Part shown: positions 1 to 13,865 of the stretch, piece by piece | Layout: every line of letters starts with the position of its first letter | Position numbering within the stretch: position 1 is the stretch's first letter | Assembly (NCBI GenBank): GCA_003116875.1 | Contig: BCKT01000004.1 | Coordinates: 1,484,891-1,548,890 of the forward strand | Reading direction: 5' to 3' | From: Takashimella koratensis | Taxonomy: Eukaryota > Basidiomycota > Tremellomycetes > Trichosporonales > Tetragoniomycetaceae | Length of the DNA: 64,000 nucleotides | Notes under the pieces: generated by a model | What the model was told of the DNA's origin: nothing | What the model saw: only the letters and a program-made list of their open reading frames with translations | Databases searched by the model: none | Translations under genes and position numbers: made by a program

Positions 1-588
1 TATGGTGTAGACCTCTTTCCTTCCTTCGTCCTTCTCTCGCTTGACCCAATGCTTGTTCAGGTAGTTGAAGAGTTTGTTCAAGCACAACGCGCCAGTCGTG
101 TACCTGTCCCACTGGCGGGCGTAGTACTTGAGCAGTTCGATATCGGACAACTTCTCTCCTTCCTGTAATCCACAGTCTCAGCGCTGATGCCACCATGGCC
201 AAAACAACAGTAACTCAAGGCTCACCTCTCGCATCGACCGGCAGTGGTCGGCGAGGTACGCTCCTAGGCTCTTATACAGTTCCGCCCCCTGTAAATTTGC
301 CCCGTTCGTCCGGCTCGCGGCAAACGAGTGCCCCTGAGTCTTGCTGGGTGTGGTGCAGAAATCATAGATGGCGGTGTAGAGGAGGATGTAGTAAGAGAAG
401 GTCATGCCGGTGTGTTGCATTCTGATTGATGGGCCGGGGAGTCAGCGGGTTAGGAGAAGAGGGGAAGGAAAGAATGTCCCAGAATGTCAGCGAATAATGC
501 GGAGTGGGTGGTCCGTGCGACGAGATGATGTGAGGACATACCGAGTCATGATGTGCTCAACACCGTCTTGCAAGAACGGCCAGACTTG
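1..588 (-). CDS. CDC53/CUL1: Cullin-1 (SCF ubiquitin ligase scaffold), N-terminal part, runs off the left edge
   Basis: Scaffold of SCF E3 ubiquitin ligases: its N-terminal half binds SKP1/F-box adaptors, its C-terminal half (outside the window) binds the RING protein. Three minus-strand exons are visible: 542-588, 226-421 and 1-162 (open at the edge), with AG and GT at each junction and consistent phases. The first gives QVWPFLQDGVEHIMTR, the second a segment with SYYILLYTAIYDFCTTP and ELYKSLGAYLADH, the third LLKYYARQWDRYTTGA then LNKHWVKRE. These match the cullin repeat-1 pattern (W.FL..GV.HIM; Y..LYT..Y.YC; L..Y...W..Y; LN.HWV.RE) in the right order and spacing. The first coding exon with the start codon must lie above 588 and I could not resolve it; the 589-950 stretch holds no convincing ATG exon in phase. 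Family assignment is firm; choice of CUL1 over other cullins rests on the DEGRKE-like motif after WVKRE. Confidence 0.85.
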
Positions 589-1391
589 CTGTGAGGATGT
601 CAGCTCCCAATCTTAGCTACCTAGGCTGCTTCTCTCTTCGTGTAAAAACCAGGTAGAGCTTAGGTTTCCCTTGCTCAGCGACTCGCAATACGGCCGCAAC
701 CTTGATTCCACCCTTGGCGCTTCCCATTCTCAACACCGTGCATCAGCTACCAACCTTGAGTTCCGCATCTCTGCAAGGGTATATTGTCAGCTCATGTCCT
801 CATGTCAAGTCGCTCTAGCCTATCCCATCATTCCTGCCTCCTATCTGGTCTCTACGACCGCCTGCGTCGGACTCATGACCGGGTGATGGCGGTGGCAAGA
901 CCTCCCTCCGGTTGAGGAATCACAGTTCGGCCGAATGAGTCATGGTTGACTAGACGTACTTTGGAGGCTTAGCGCTCTTGTTGGGCTCGACCCAGACGCG
1001 GGACGAGGATGTCGCGGCTGCAGGCATGGGTTGAGGTGTGATGGTGTGAGGTGAGGTAGAGGCAGAGGTGGTGAGTGAAGGGGAGGAAGAGAAAGGAAGT
1101 ACCGACGAGGACGAGGACGAGGACAAGGACAAGGACGAGGCGGGGAAGACAGACGATAGAGTGCATGATACAATAGCCTCGCGAGGCCGCGGAGGTTTCC
1201 TTATCAACCCCTCCCCGCACAGGGGATGTTTCACCTTGAGCCCTTGGAATGACGTGTCCCCTTCCATCTCCCGATCAGCAATGAAAAAAAGTCCATGCCC
1301 TCCGTCTGCTCGTCAGTCTCCAGTCTCATCACTACTCCAGCCGAGACCACCACCAACACCACCAACACCACCACCACCACCACCAACCGGG

Positions 1392-2579
1392 ATGAGCTCG
1401 CGTTCAGCCGTCCGACGAGCAGCGGATGCCTTCACCTCTCGCGGGGCCTGCGCTCGCCCCCTCGCCTCCGCACCTACCTTTGCCTCTTCCTCTCGCTCCC
1501 TCTCCTCTCTCTCTCGACCACGCGCTTCCCTACCCCGTCCTTTCTCTCCCCTCCCCAGCTCGTCCCGCACCCTCCTCACCATCCCCCACCCCGACCTCTC
1601 CTCTGAAAACGGCACGACCCGACTCATTGTCCGAATCTTCAACGACCCCCCTACTTCCGTTCACTCTATCGCCGTCGCTCGAGCTGTCGAATCCAAACTC
1701 GGTCCTATCTTCTCCCTGGAGATTCCTAAAAACTTTGACACCCTCCGTCCTTCCAACACCCTCTACATCACGCTCTTACGACCTGTCAAGCTCTCTGAAC
1801 CACTAGTTCTTGAGATCCCAGCACCGTCGATCTCGGATTTCCGGAGGGTGCATCTGGGTGGACCAGGGTGGGAGGATTTCAGGAAAGCAATGTCGGATGA
1901 ACCGAAAGTGACGAGTGAGATGACCCAGGCTCCAGCGGGTTCGAGAAGGCCTGTGCAGTTCAGAGTCGAGGCGAGGCAGGCACCAGTCAGGACGAGGAGG
2001 AATAAGAAGATGGGGTCGGGACCGGTGAGGTCCAGATCGATGTTGCATCAACTAGAGGACGATAGGGTCGTCAAGGCCCTGCGCAAGTTTGAGGGAGGGT
2101 TCTTTGGTGGGTTTGAAGGGTTGGCGGAGAAGCTGGCGTGGTTGGAGAAGCAAGAAGTGGTCGAAGAGGTAGTGGTTGAGGAGGGAGGGTCAGAGACGGC
2201 TGCGGAGGTGGAAGCTGAGGTCGAGGCGTTCGAGAGCGAGGAAGCTGTCAATGACATCGCCGAGCCGTCCATCGAGATCGAGGATACGGCCGACCTCGCT
2301 TCGACCGTCGAACCCACCGAGACCGAGACAGATGCTGTGACTCCTGCCGATCCCGAGACGCGGCCCAAGTCGAAACGTGAACGAATGTTGGAACAGGCGC
2401 TTGCCTCGGCTCGACTAGACTTTGAGGCGAAACGAGCGGCTGAGGAGTCCGCGGCTTCTGCTGTGGCAGCCGAGGCGGCGGCGGAGGCGGACCGAGTGCA
2501 AGGTGTATCGTCGTCGGAACGCGTCGAGGCGGAGACGGAAGGTGAGAAGAAGGGCGGGTCCTGGTTCAGCAGAGGTTAG
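1392..2579 (+). CDS. Probable mitochondrial protein of unknown function
   Basis: Single-exon reading frame of 395 aa from the ATG at 1392. The first 60 residues are rich in Arg, Ser and Ala and poor in acidic residues (MSSRSAVRRAADAF), typical of a mitochondrial presequence. A compact, non-repetitive middle follows (about residues 75-150, with RLIVRIFNDPP and LYITLLRPVKL), then a basic stretch (RTRRNKKMG) and a long Glu/Ala-rich, probably disordered or coiled C-terminal third ending in GSWFSRG. I chose this start because the frame stays open to 1068 but the extra 108 residues are an acidic Glu/Asp repeat and a proline run encoded by simple-sequence DNA. I do not recognise the middle domain; it looks conserved rather than random. 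It may be a mitochondrial ribosome-associated or translation factor, but that is a guess. Its 3' end converges on the minus-strand gene ending at 2812. Confidence 0.6.
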   Translation: MSSRSAVRRAADAFTSRGACARPLASAPTFASSSRSLSSLSRPRASLPRPFSPLPSSSRTLLTIPHPDLSSENGTTRLIVRIFNDPPTSVHSIAVARAVESKLGPIFSLEIPKNFDTLRPSNTLYITLLRPVKLSEPLVLEIPAPSISDFRRVHLGGPGWEDFRKAMSDEPKVTSEMTQAPAGSRRPVQFRVEARQAPVRTRRNKKMGSGPVRSRSMLHQLEDDRVVKALRKFEGGFFGGFEGLAEKLAWLEKQEVVEEVVVEEGGSETAAEVEAEVEAFESEEAVNDIAEPSIEIEDTADLASTVEPTETETDAVTPADPETRPKSKRERMLEQALASARLDFEAKRAAEESAASAVAAEAAAEADRVQGVSSSERVEAETEGEKKGGSWFSRG

Positions 2580-2811
2580 GATAGCAGGAAACCTACAATG
2601 AGATGTCGCAGTAGGATATAGAAAGACGTTTGGACCAACCTGACATACTTGCATTACCACCGAAACACTCTTCACATGCATTACGCCTATCTCCATCACT
2701 CTGTTCAAAGGTATACTATATCAACATTCTATCTTCAATATCTCGACCGTTCCTCTCCCTTCTTGATTCCGTGGTACTCTACAGCCACCCGTCCCTCAAC
2801 CTGGCGTTATC

Positions 2812-3398
2812 CTATTGGCTTGACAAAACCGGCACCGTCCCTACTTCCTCATACACCTCCCTCTCGCGTCCACTCGTCCCCAAACTCCTTTGCGGTCCTA
2901 CCGTCTTCCTCAACCTATACGCGACAGCCTCACTTGGACCGGCCTCTGCATACCCTTGTTGTAGATTATTCGCCTCGACACCTGCAGCCGTCACGTCTGC
3001 TCCGTTCCACCCGACTTCGCCGCCTGCTGGGGCAGACGAATAAGGCGCACCGCCTTGGTAACCCCCCGAGTGGCCGGAGGCGTCGATACCGCCCGGAAGA
3101 GGAACGGGTCCGCCGCTCGGTGGGATGCCGTAGGAGCCCGAGGTAGCCGGTGGGGTAGGGGAATTGTCACTGGGTTTGTCGGTGGGTTTGGAGCTCCCCT
3201 TTGAGTTGTGGGTCAACTTGCCGGCTGGCAAGGGTCAGTGAAGGGATACCGAGGTCAAAAAAGGTGGCGAAGGGATCGGAAGAGGACAAAGTGAGGTGAG
3301 GGTGCGAAGTGAGGGGCCAGGACAGATGATGACTTACCCAGCTCTGAGAGCTTGCCAGAGAGCTTGCCTCGTGGTGACCCTTCGTTCTGCCCGGCCAT
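2812..3398 (-). CDS. Small Gly/Pro/Ser-rich protein, unknown
   Basis: Two exons, 3338-3398 and 2812-3224, joined by a GTAAGT..CCAG intron in phase 1, giving 157 aa starting MAGQNEGSPRGKLSGKLSEL. The start ATG is the first in the transcript and sits in a clean context. The protein has a short charged N-terminus with a repeated GKLS motif, then a low-complexity Gly/Pro/Ser stretch (IPPSGGPVPLPGG, SGGYQGGAPYSSAP) and a less repetitive C-terminal 60 residues. No signal peptide, membrane segment or known domain is visible. It shares the 3399-4326 spacer as a divergent promoter with CWC15. The splice sites fit this genome well, so the gene is likely real, but I cannot assign a function, and a third exon beyond 2812 is possible. 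Confidence 0.55.
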
Positions 3399-4326
3399 AG
3401 TGACGTGTGGTGGTCGTTGGTTGCTAACTACTACTCGTTGCTGTGGGCCGGTTGAATTGATGAAGGTAGGGGGTGGTTCACAGCAGCGATCACTGAATGA
3501 GTTGCTTTATCTATACGTTGGTGACGTCGGGCTACGCTTTCCCATTCTAGATGATGTCGCATCTACCCAAGTCTATATATACACCCACCCGCCTCCCAAC
3601 GCCTTCATCCACACAACGCCGTCACTTTTGCGCGATTATTGCTTCGCGGTGATTGAGTGGACCGACACCAGGAAGGGGATTGGAGGTAACGAGGTACCGT
3701 AAATAGAGTTGAGATAGAGCGGGGGAGGGTTGACGCACGCTGATGTGAGAGCTGGCAAGGCGAGGGCGAGGCGAGGGTGAGGATGCACAGGGATGGGTGG
3801 AGCCCGAGATCGTCAAGAGGTCAGCAGCGGGGTCCCAGCGTGGGGTCAGCAAAGGGGACGAGGGGGAAGAGATAGCGTCCGTCCAATCAATCCTCATTTG
3901 ACAACCTTGGCGTCATGCGAAGCCAAGTCGTGAATATCAGGTCAGAGACAAAGGCTAAAAAAAGAAACCGGTCAGCAGGCGGATCGGGTGCGTCATCCTG
4001 CTTTTAGACCAGGTAATGCCACAGAATCCCGCCACGGCAAGCACCTAGTAGGTGTGACATGTAGACAAGAACAAATGTGAATTAGCAATTAGGGTCTCGA
4101 AGAAGAAGTGTACACGTCATTTATCCAGAGTGTTGTTCGTTTGATAAGGTGTTGACCTTTGCCTCGTGCTCAACTCTCAACAACCTCGTCGTCTCGCAAC
4201 CCACACCTCCCCTCGACCCGTCCCATCTCCTGCTTTCCCTCTCACTTTCCCTCTTGCACCCACCCACTTTCCCTCTCGCACCCACCCACTCGCCCACCCG
4301 CTTCCTTCGTCCGCTCACTCGTCACC
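3399..4326. promoter_or_regulatory. Divergent promoter region between the Gly/Pro-rich gene and CWC15
   Basis: About 930 bp without a supported gene. It holds a TATA-like run at 3573-3582. Just upstream of CWC15 a 22-bp C-rich unit occurs twice in tandem (4244-4265 and 4266-4287) within a pyrimidine-rich leader. Nothing else recognisable. Confidence 0.4.
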
Positions 4327-5460
4327 ATGTCCCAAGCCCATCGACCCACCTGGAACCCTACTCAGGGCCGCGAATCCAAAGCTGGTTCTCAACAAGTCTC
4401 CAAACGTTCACTTGCTTCACATACTCGTCTCAAGTTTCGTCAACCTGGTCAAACCTCTTCCTCCGATATCGCGCGGCGCGACTTGCGTGCGGAACTCGCT
4501 GCTGCAGAGAGGGTTGCGGAGGATAAGAAACGAAAAGCAGCCGGGTTGCCGGCGTTGCCGCCTCTTCCCTCGGCAGCGGGCGGCGCGGGGTTGATTGAGG
4601 ACGGGAGCACAAAGGATGGAGAGGAGGAGGAGAAGGAGGATGAGGCGAGTAAGAGACGAAAAATATTGGAAGAGGCGGCAGAGCTGGATAAAGATGATGC
4701 TGATGAGGATGAAGACGAGGGAGAGGAGGTTAATGGAGCCGAGAGTAAAGGGAAGGGAAAGGCGGTGGAGGAGGACGACGAGGACGAAGAAGAGGACGAT
4801 GACGATGACGAGTGAGTACAGTCCCAGAACTGGGTAGTGGATCTGGTTGGGGTCCAGATGGGATGATGGTCATGTAGACGGTGTTTAGACCGAATTAGAT
4901 CTGGGGGCGAATAGGATCGTGCTGATAGACATAGGGACGATTCGGACGACGACGACGATGCTGCGGCACTCATGGCTGAACTCGCCAAGATCAAAGCTGA
5001 GCGAGCCGAGGAGAAAGCTCGACTTGACGCTGAATCCGCGGCTTCCCTTTCTCGCGATCGAGACGCTGAGATCGCCACGGGTAACCCACTTCTCAACCTC
5101 GCCGCGGCCCTCGGTCAAGCCCCAGGAGGATCAGGAGGTGCTACACCAGGTACACCAGCATCTACAATCGGTTCAAGCGCGGGTTTCGCGGTGAAAAGGA
5201 GATGGGATGATGACTTGATCTTCAAGAATCAAGCTTCAGGGTTGGATGATAAACCAAAGAAAGGAGAGTTTGTGAATGATCTCTTGAGGTCAGAGTTTCA
5301 TAAAAAATTCATGTACCGGTAAGTCAAAGTCAAGGCTGAGTTGGGTGAATGAGGAGGAGGGTCGAGGAGGAGGGATGGGGGTTAGGTCTGAGGGTTGGGC
5401 AGAGAAGGGAGATAGAGGAAAGTGAACATATCGCTGACTCGTCTCAGGTTCATCAAGTAG
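4327..5460 (+). CDS. CWC15: Pre-mRNA splicing factor CWC15 (Cwf15/AD002)
   Basis: Component of the Prp19/NTC-associated active spliceosome. Three exons: 4327-4811, 4935-5318, 5448-5460 (882 bp, 293 aa); the introns end at branch-site/AG signatures and phases agree. The N-terminus [16 protein letters not shown] and [12 protein letters not shown] match the family start (RPTF.P..G; SHTK.KYRQ). The C-terminus carries the diagnostic block: NPLLNL, then [15 protein letters not shown] and [15 protein letters not shown], ending RFIK. Between them lies a long acidic Asp/Glu region and the conserved helix [19 protein letters not shown]. The last exon codes for only four amino acids plus part of Arg. 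The family is usually 170-230 aa; this copy is longer because of the acidic tract and a Gly/Thr-rich insert ([13 protein letters not shown]). Confidence 0.95.
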
Positions 5461-5953
5461 TTTCGGTCATCGATACTTATTCTTCCATGTACACTGGCTG
5501 GCTTGTCTCCTTCCTTCCGTCTTCGTCTTCGTCTCCTTCTCCAGATGCATCACCCATTACCCCATCTCTACCTCGTGTACGTGGTAACTGAACATGAACA
5601 TGCTTTTCGCCCTTTGTCCTGTCCCCGACCTCTTGTAAAGTTGGCGCCTGCCTCTCCCTGTCTCTCTCGTTCCGTCACCCTGTCCTGCCCCCGCCCACTC
5701 TCCGTGTTGGTAAATCCGACATCTGCATGGTATCTTCTCTACCTCGTATATATCCCAATTGTCCCCTCGTTCTGGGGAAATATCCCTACTATACACAACA
5801 GACATATGTATAAGAAAAAAAAACTTTATCCACCAGATACGACCAGATACAGAGCAGCACCTAGCACAAACCACACTCTCCGACATGATCGTCCACATCG
5901 TCCGCTCAGACTGGATAACATCCACTCCACACGTCCACACGTCCAGGTCGCGC

Positions 5954-8455
5954 TTACGCGCCAGGTGCTCCAGGCATCGGCGGTTGCGTACCTCTATCGA
6001 AACTGAATTCAAAATCTCCCAGACCTTCACTCATCGTGCTCATCCCCAACGTCAACCTTCCAGGCCTCGGTACCACCTCTCCTCCCTCCGCGACCTCTTT
6101 GTTCGTTCCTTTCGCCACTGCACCACCGGCAGCTGGAACAGGGGGCGCAACGACAGTTCCCCGGGCAGTGACGGTATCGGGTACGCTTGCAGTCGGGAGC
6201 GGAGCGGAAGGGAGGCCGTCCAAATCGGCTTGGTTGGGAGGCACGAATGGGAACGCACCGAGGACCGAGTCCGCGATCGAGTGTGCCGAAGCAGCGGTGG
6301 TCGGTCTCGTCCTTGTCCCGTTGCCATTACCGTTCCCCGCGGGTGTCCGGAACGCCACAGGCGGGCGAGACGGAGTCGCAGGAACCGGTGGGTGACTCCC
6401 ACCATTGTTATTGTTGGTGACGTAGTGCCCTCCGCCCAATGTCGAACTTGACATGGACTGCGGCAGAGTCGGCATACTCGGCATACTTGGTACCCCGCCT
6501 GCACCCGGTGGGATCATCGGGAAAGCACCGAGTAGTGAATCCGCCCCAAAGGATTTGTAACTCGACATGGATTCGCGGTGGCTATGTGGCTGAGAGAGGT
6601 GTTGGTTGTAGCTGTTCGAGTTGGGTATGAATTTTGCTCGATCCGCGGTTCGAGGAGGTGGGACTCCACCTGCACCGTTGTTGTTGTTCCCGCCGTTGGC
6701 GAGACCGGGGGACCGAGGCATTGGGTGATGGTAGTGCGAATCCGGTCGGTACTGGAACGCTGTCCCCATCGTGCTCGTGCTATTCCGATCAAACGCCAAA
6801 CTGCCCATGGAGAACCTCAGATCCGTTGGAGACGGTTCGTGCATAGCGGCCGAGTCGGACATCCCATCTCCGTCGTCGAATTCCCCTTCCTCGAATCGTC
6901 GTGAATTGGGCGTGAGCGTGCGGACAGACGGCGCGCCGCTCGCTTGGCCCGTTCGGTCAGAGACACCCGAGTGGGCGGAATGGTAGGTCCCGAACGTCTG
7001 TTGGCTGCTTGGCGAAGGGAGTAGGAACCCTCTCGATTCCGTGGGGCTTGGGGTATGTTCCCCGTTCCGCTCGGAGAAGGGGTTCGACCGAACCGACGCA
7101 GCGGGACTCTGACCGGCGCTGTTGGTACCACCTGCCAAACTGCCGCCAGCGTTACTGCCCAAATGTTCAATCCCCCTGTTCCCAAACTGCACCATCTCGG
7201 CGGTTTGAAGACGCCCTACCATCACTTGTTTACTAGTGACGATCCGCGGTGCGTCCAGGTGGATATCATAAGATGCACCAGAGAGGTAACTCGGTGCGCC
7301 GGAGAGGAAACTCGGCGCACCAGAAGTGCCCGACACAAACGAGTCACGGACGTTTCCGCCTCCGCTCGGTCCAGAGACCTCATCGTTCGTTCCGTCCGCG
7401 TGTGGTGGGTTGAGCCTGAGATCGAGATCGGGTAGGCGCGCGGGTCGAGGAGGCGGTACGTTCTTGGGTTTCCACAAGTTCTGCCTGGCCTCATCCAGGG
7501 TTCGAGCCGCCGCACTCTGCTCTGCCTGTTGCCTCGCCAAAACGCTCGACAAGCTATCGTTGCTCCGACTAGCAGGTACGAAGTGAATTGGAATAACGTG
7601 TGCGGACCCTTCACTGTCTCCCGTGCGCCCTGTCGACATGCTGTGTCGATCAGCGAAGGGGTCACCGGGCCCACCGTTGTCCGGGTGGTTGGGGTCGGCA
7701 TTGATTCGGCCCCGCTTGCCGCTGTAGACTCGGATAACGGCCCCGTTCTCGTCGCGGTACTCGGCGTCGACGGGGACGGGCGGGAGCGAACTCGAGCGGC
7801 GGGTTGCGGATGGAGGTGGGACGGGGAGCTGGGAGGAGCGGTTGGATTTGGAGCGTGCAGAGTGAGGAGCGGGCGAGCCAGGTTGGGAAAGCTGGAAGCC
7901 AGCAGACTCGGCTTTCCTCGCGCGTGCAGCTAGTTCCTCGAGTCGTTCCAGATCGCGTCTCTGTGGTTGATCAGTCAATTTGTGCTCCCATCTTCCGTCA
8001 TCCTCCGCCAGTGGTCGCCATTCTCCACCCATAACACAGCAGTCTGCGCCTTCACAGCTAGTTGGCCACAAGTCCAAACCCCAACTCACCTTCTTTCGCC
8101 TAAGCCACCAGAACAGTCCCAGGCTCGCGATAACCAGCACAGCCACGACGGGACCCGCGATGACACCTGGGTTAATTGAACTCGACCCACTCGAGCTATT
8201 CTTGATACACTGGATAGTCGGGCACTGCGAGCATGTCCGGCTAGTGAGGACGCAGTTCTCGTCGGCGGCGCAGTTGCAGCTCGGTGTAGAGGAGCACGAG
8301 ACGCAGTCGTCCCTACCGAAGAGGTGGAGGGATTCGGCGCGGGAAAGCATACCGGATCGCGGTTGGGAAGGAGATTCGACGATGGAGAGGAGAGGAAGAG
8401 GCGAGGTGCTAGGTCCTGCGGCGGCATGACGGCGCATGGCGATGAGGTTGTCCAT
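5954..8455 (-). CDS. OPY2: OPY2-like single-pass membrane anchor (HOG pathway)
   Basis: In yeast Opy2 tethers the Ste50-Ste11 complex at the plasma membrane to feed the HOG MAP-kinase pathway. Here the N-terminal extracellular part holds eight cysteines at residues 51-83 (CVSC, CNC, C, CSQC, C), the spacing of the Opy2 N-terminal domain. A membrane helix follows at about 97-118 (IAGPVVAVLVIASLGLFWW) and then basic RRKK. The roughly 670-residue cytoplasmic tail is Ser/Pro/Asn-rich and disordered. Start is the ATG at 8455. A GTGAGT..CCACAG intron at 7961-8089 is 129 bp, a multiple of three without stops, so the frame reads through; removing it leaves 790 aa and a natural join of RRKK to RRDLERL. 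No cleavable signal peptide is evident, as expected for Opy2. Domain call is good; role in the HOG pathway is by analogy with ascomycetes. Confidence 0.8.
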   Translation of the reverse strand: MDNLIAMRRHAAAGPSTSPLPLLSIVESPSQPRSGMLSRAESLHLFGRDDCVSCSSTPSCNCAADENCVLTSRTCSQCPTIQCIKNSSSGSSSINPGVIAGPVVAVLVIASLGLFWWLRRKKVSWGLDLWPTSCEGADCCVMGGEWRPLAEDDGRWEHKLTDQPQRRDLERLEELAARARKAESAGFQLSQPGSPAPHSARSKSNRSSQLPVPPPSATRRSSSLPPVPVDAEYRDENGAVIRVYSGKRGRINADPNHPDNGGPGDPFADRHSMSTGRTGDSEGSAHVIPIHFVPASRSNDSLSSVLARQQAEQSAAARTLDEARQNLWKPKNVPPPRPARLPDLDLRLNPPHADGTNDEVSGPSGGGNVRDSFVSGTSGAPSFLSGAPSYLSGASYDIHLDAPRIVTSKQVMVGRLQTAEMVQFGNRGIEHLGSNAGGSLAGGTNSAGQSPAASVRSNPFSERNGEHTPSPTESRGFLLPSPSSQQTFGTYHSAHSGVSDRTGQASGAPSVRTLTPNSRRFEEGEFDDGDGMSDSAAMHEPSPTDLRFSMGSLAFDRNSTSTMGTAFQYRPDSHYHHPMPRSPGLANGGNNNNGAGGVPPPRTADRAKFIPNSNSYNQHLSQPHSHRESMSSYKSFGADSLLGAFPMIPPGAGGVPSMPSMPTLPQSMSSSTLGGGHYVTNNNNGGSHPPVPATPSRPPVAFRTPAGNGNGNGTRTRPTTAASAHSIADSVLGAFPFVPPNQADLDGLPSAPLPTASVPDTVTARGTVVAPPVPAAGGAVAKGTNKEVAEGGEVVPRPGRLTLGMSTMSEGLGDFEFSFDRGTQPPMPGAPGA

Positions 8456-11178
8456 AAGATGAGGAGGGGGGAGAAAGTGAGAGGGAAGGGGAGGAGGTTA
8501 ATGAATGACTGGGGTGAGTCGGTGGGCGGCGAATGCGTGGTGAAAGAGTGTGGTCTGGACCCGATGGTTGGTTGTGGTCGGTCGGTCGTCAATAGTGAAG
8601 ATGATAGAGACGTGTTCTAGGGTTGATGCGCCTGTGTACGGCGAGGCTGTCCCCTGTCCCTCTATTCCTCGCCTATTGTCTGTGATCCACCTCGTCGCCG
8701 TGACTCCTCGCAGTCAACCAGTAAACACGAGGACAAGGACTGGTGTGTAGATGTGTAGGTGGGTCGGTAAATAGATGGATGGATCGTATAATGTCGAGGG
8801 CGAAAGCAAGGGCGTGGATGAAAGTTTACCGCGTGGTCGAGGTGGAGATGAGGTTGAGTATTGATCAGAGGGAGGGAGTGGGGGAGAGGGGGAGAGGGGG
8901 AGGGAGGAGGTGAGGCGACAGAGAGGTGGACGGACGTAGAGATGGACAGATGGACGGATGGGTGTCGAAAGGGGGTGGAAAGGGGCGTCTCGCCAAAGGA
9001 ACAACAGGGGGGGTCTCTCGTCTCAACCCGTTGTACGTTTCGAGGGCGAAAACAAGAGAATGAGCGCGGGAGTGGGAGAGCAGCGCACCGCAGCGAGGAG
9101 GCCAGAGATGAAAGGAGCCTTTGGGGAGGGGCGGACGGGCGTATCACCGGGTTGCCGGGTAGGGAGAGCGCAAGGTCAGAGAGAGAGTGAGAGAGGGCGG
9201 CGATGGAAGCGACACAGCGAGAGAGAGAGGTTGAATAACGAGGTTGAGCAGAAAGGTAGGATGAGGATAAACCACAGCGAGCGTCCGTGTTGTCTATGAC
9301 CGAGCCCGGCAAAAGTAGGTATAAACACGCAAGGGTATCGCGTTCAAGTCGTCGCCCGTTGGACCCCCAGATTTATGCCGGTGGGTACCGATGACCGATG
9401 ACGACCCTCAAACGAACGGGGGGAAGAGGGGAAGGAAGCGAAGAGCGAGCGGAGCCAGAACAATGATGGACGATTGAGCCGATGTCGGGTGTTGGCTGTG
9501 GTGTCTGTTTACCAGGAGACCAGGAGGGGAGAGAGCGGTGAGCCAAGGCGGAGTGGGAAAGGGCGAGCGAGGGTGAGGAGAGAGGGAGGCGATGTTTGTG
9601 TTTAGCAGAGTTGCGAGACGCGATCTGTGCGCCGGCTGCGGGTGGTGCGAGCGGTACGAGCGTTGATGGGCGACGATGATGTTGGTCTCTGATGCAGCGA
9701 TCAACGCCGGGTTCGTACGCTTTGACCTCGGGTCGAGTCGAGTTCTCTCTTTCCTTTCCCTTTCCTCTTTTCCTGGTTATATTTGGATTGATTGCCGTGC
9801 TTCTGTGCTTCGAGTCCAGCTCGGTAAGAGTCTAGCAATTTCGTGATCGTATCGTTTCGTAGGCTTCCGGGCGTCTACCGTCGTCTCGCTGTCTACGTCT
9901 CGTCGTTGTCGTCGTCGTTGTCGGCGCGTCTGCCTACAATCAAGTATGGTGTCAAAGACCAAAACCAAATCGATACAGAAACAACTTTGACACCGGACCG
10001 CACAAGCTACACACTGCACACACAGACGGTGCACTCACGCTACGATGCACACTTTTGGACCCGTTTGTACGCTCGTGGACTCGTAGACTCGTAGGATCGT
10101 AGAGGTCCGTGGGATGGACACCTCAATACAGTCAAGCTACGGTGACAGGCGTGACTGGTTGAAAAAAAAAAAAGGCAAGGCGCGTCGTCCGCAGGTGCTA
10201 GGTTCTTTGTTTTCTTTTTCAAACTCGACCCTGGCCCCTGGCTGTTTGGCTCCTGTCCTCTGCCTCTCTCTTCTCCTCTTTCCCTCTGCCTCTCTCTGCC
10301 TCTACCTCTCCCTCCGCGGCTCTGGCTGCTCTGGCCACACCCACTTGCCCTGCCCAGCCCTGTTTCAAGTGAATTTCGTTCCATAGCTTCCGCAGTTTCA
10401 TCGGAACAACGTTTGAGCATTGTTCACGCCTTTGTATGTATTCTTGGGTGAGAGGATCGTATTCGTAGACTGTTAGTATGTTTACTGTTTCCCATTATTC
10501 TGCTGAGTATGAGTGAACAGTGAAGCTAGAGCGATCGATGCGGCATTGGCTAGCGTCGAGCGACGAACGTTGTTGATCGATCATGTCTTCGATCCAGCAA
10601 ACAGCTAGCAGCAAGCAACAAGCAGCGAGAAGAAGCAGCAGCCCAGCTTCAATGCCCAAATCTCCATCTGCCCTATGTCGTCCCAGCTCTCATGGAAGCT
10701 CGCCCTGTTCCGGTCTCACCTGGCTCAGGTCCCGTCTGATCACCCCTCTTTCCCCGACTCCGACCCCTCGCGTATCCAGTATCAGGAACGGGGGTAGGGG
10801 GTACTGTCGGGGCGGTGCGGTCTCACCATCCAGGCCACTGCGCGTGTCACCTAGGTACTTGGAGCGAGGACAACGCAGAGTAGCAGTCAGTGTCAGATGA
10901 CAGATCGCGTGTAGGGTGCAGCGTCGCATTAAACCTTCGTGCTCGAGAGTCTCCTCGTTATGACCCGACAGATCGTGGCGTAATACAGTAAGGCGGGACC
11001 AAACCATGACTTGTCAGCTACCAATGGAACCGGTGGGACCGCTTTGACACCTCTGCTTTATGCATCGACGGGTATGGACGCAGACCAATTCGATTCGTCT
11101 CTTCAATCTTCTCTCTGGTACTTGTTTTATTCCTCTTCTCTCCACTTGCCATCACCAAACACGCCACACACGCGACGT
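8456..11178. other. Gene-free gap of 2.7 kb between OPY2 and phosphoglucomutase
   Basis: Both strands were read for exons with conserved protein sense and for tRNA A/B boxes; none were found. The region has purine-rich GGGAGA stretches (about 8860-8915), short A and C runs, and only compositionally biased reading frames. It presumably contains the upstream region and 5' leader of OPY2 and the 3' region of the phosphoglucomutase gene. Confidence 0.4.
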
Positions 11179-13639
<2,461 letters not shown>

Positions 13640-13865
13640 CTATGAGGACCCTCCCGCGCCTAGTGTGGCGGTGCCTCGGAGCAGTAGGCTCAAGGGCAGG
13701 CTCGACTCTAGCGCAATCTGGAGGGGGTTTGTCACGTGACTTGCCTCCTTTGGTTCCATTTTTTCTTGGATTTTCAGAACATGAAATCCAGGCTGTAAAC
13801 GCGACCCACCCTCTCATCCTTCCTGCTCATCCACCTACCTACACCTCAACCCTCTTCACTCACAA

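Noticed and set aside
940..1267. Small minus-strand frames ending in a VWVEPNKSAKPPKYV-like C-terminus
   Set aside because: The end looks protein-like, but I could not find a start exon with a consistent splice junction, and most of the frame is simple-sequence DNA. It might be a small gene, but the evidence is too weak to list.
1068..1391. N-terminal extension of the mitochondrial-type protein
   Set aside because: Encoded by GAGGACGAGGAC and CACCAC simple repeats; would hide the presequence at 1392.
8662..9312. 216-codon minus-strand frame in the OPY2 upstream gap
   Set aside because: Pro/Ser/His-rich translation of purine/pyrimidine-skewed DNA; no start context, splice sites or conserved sequence.
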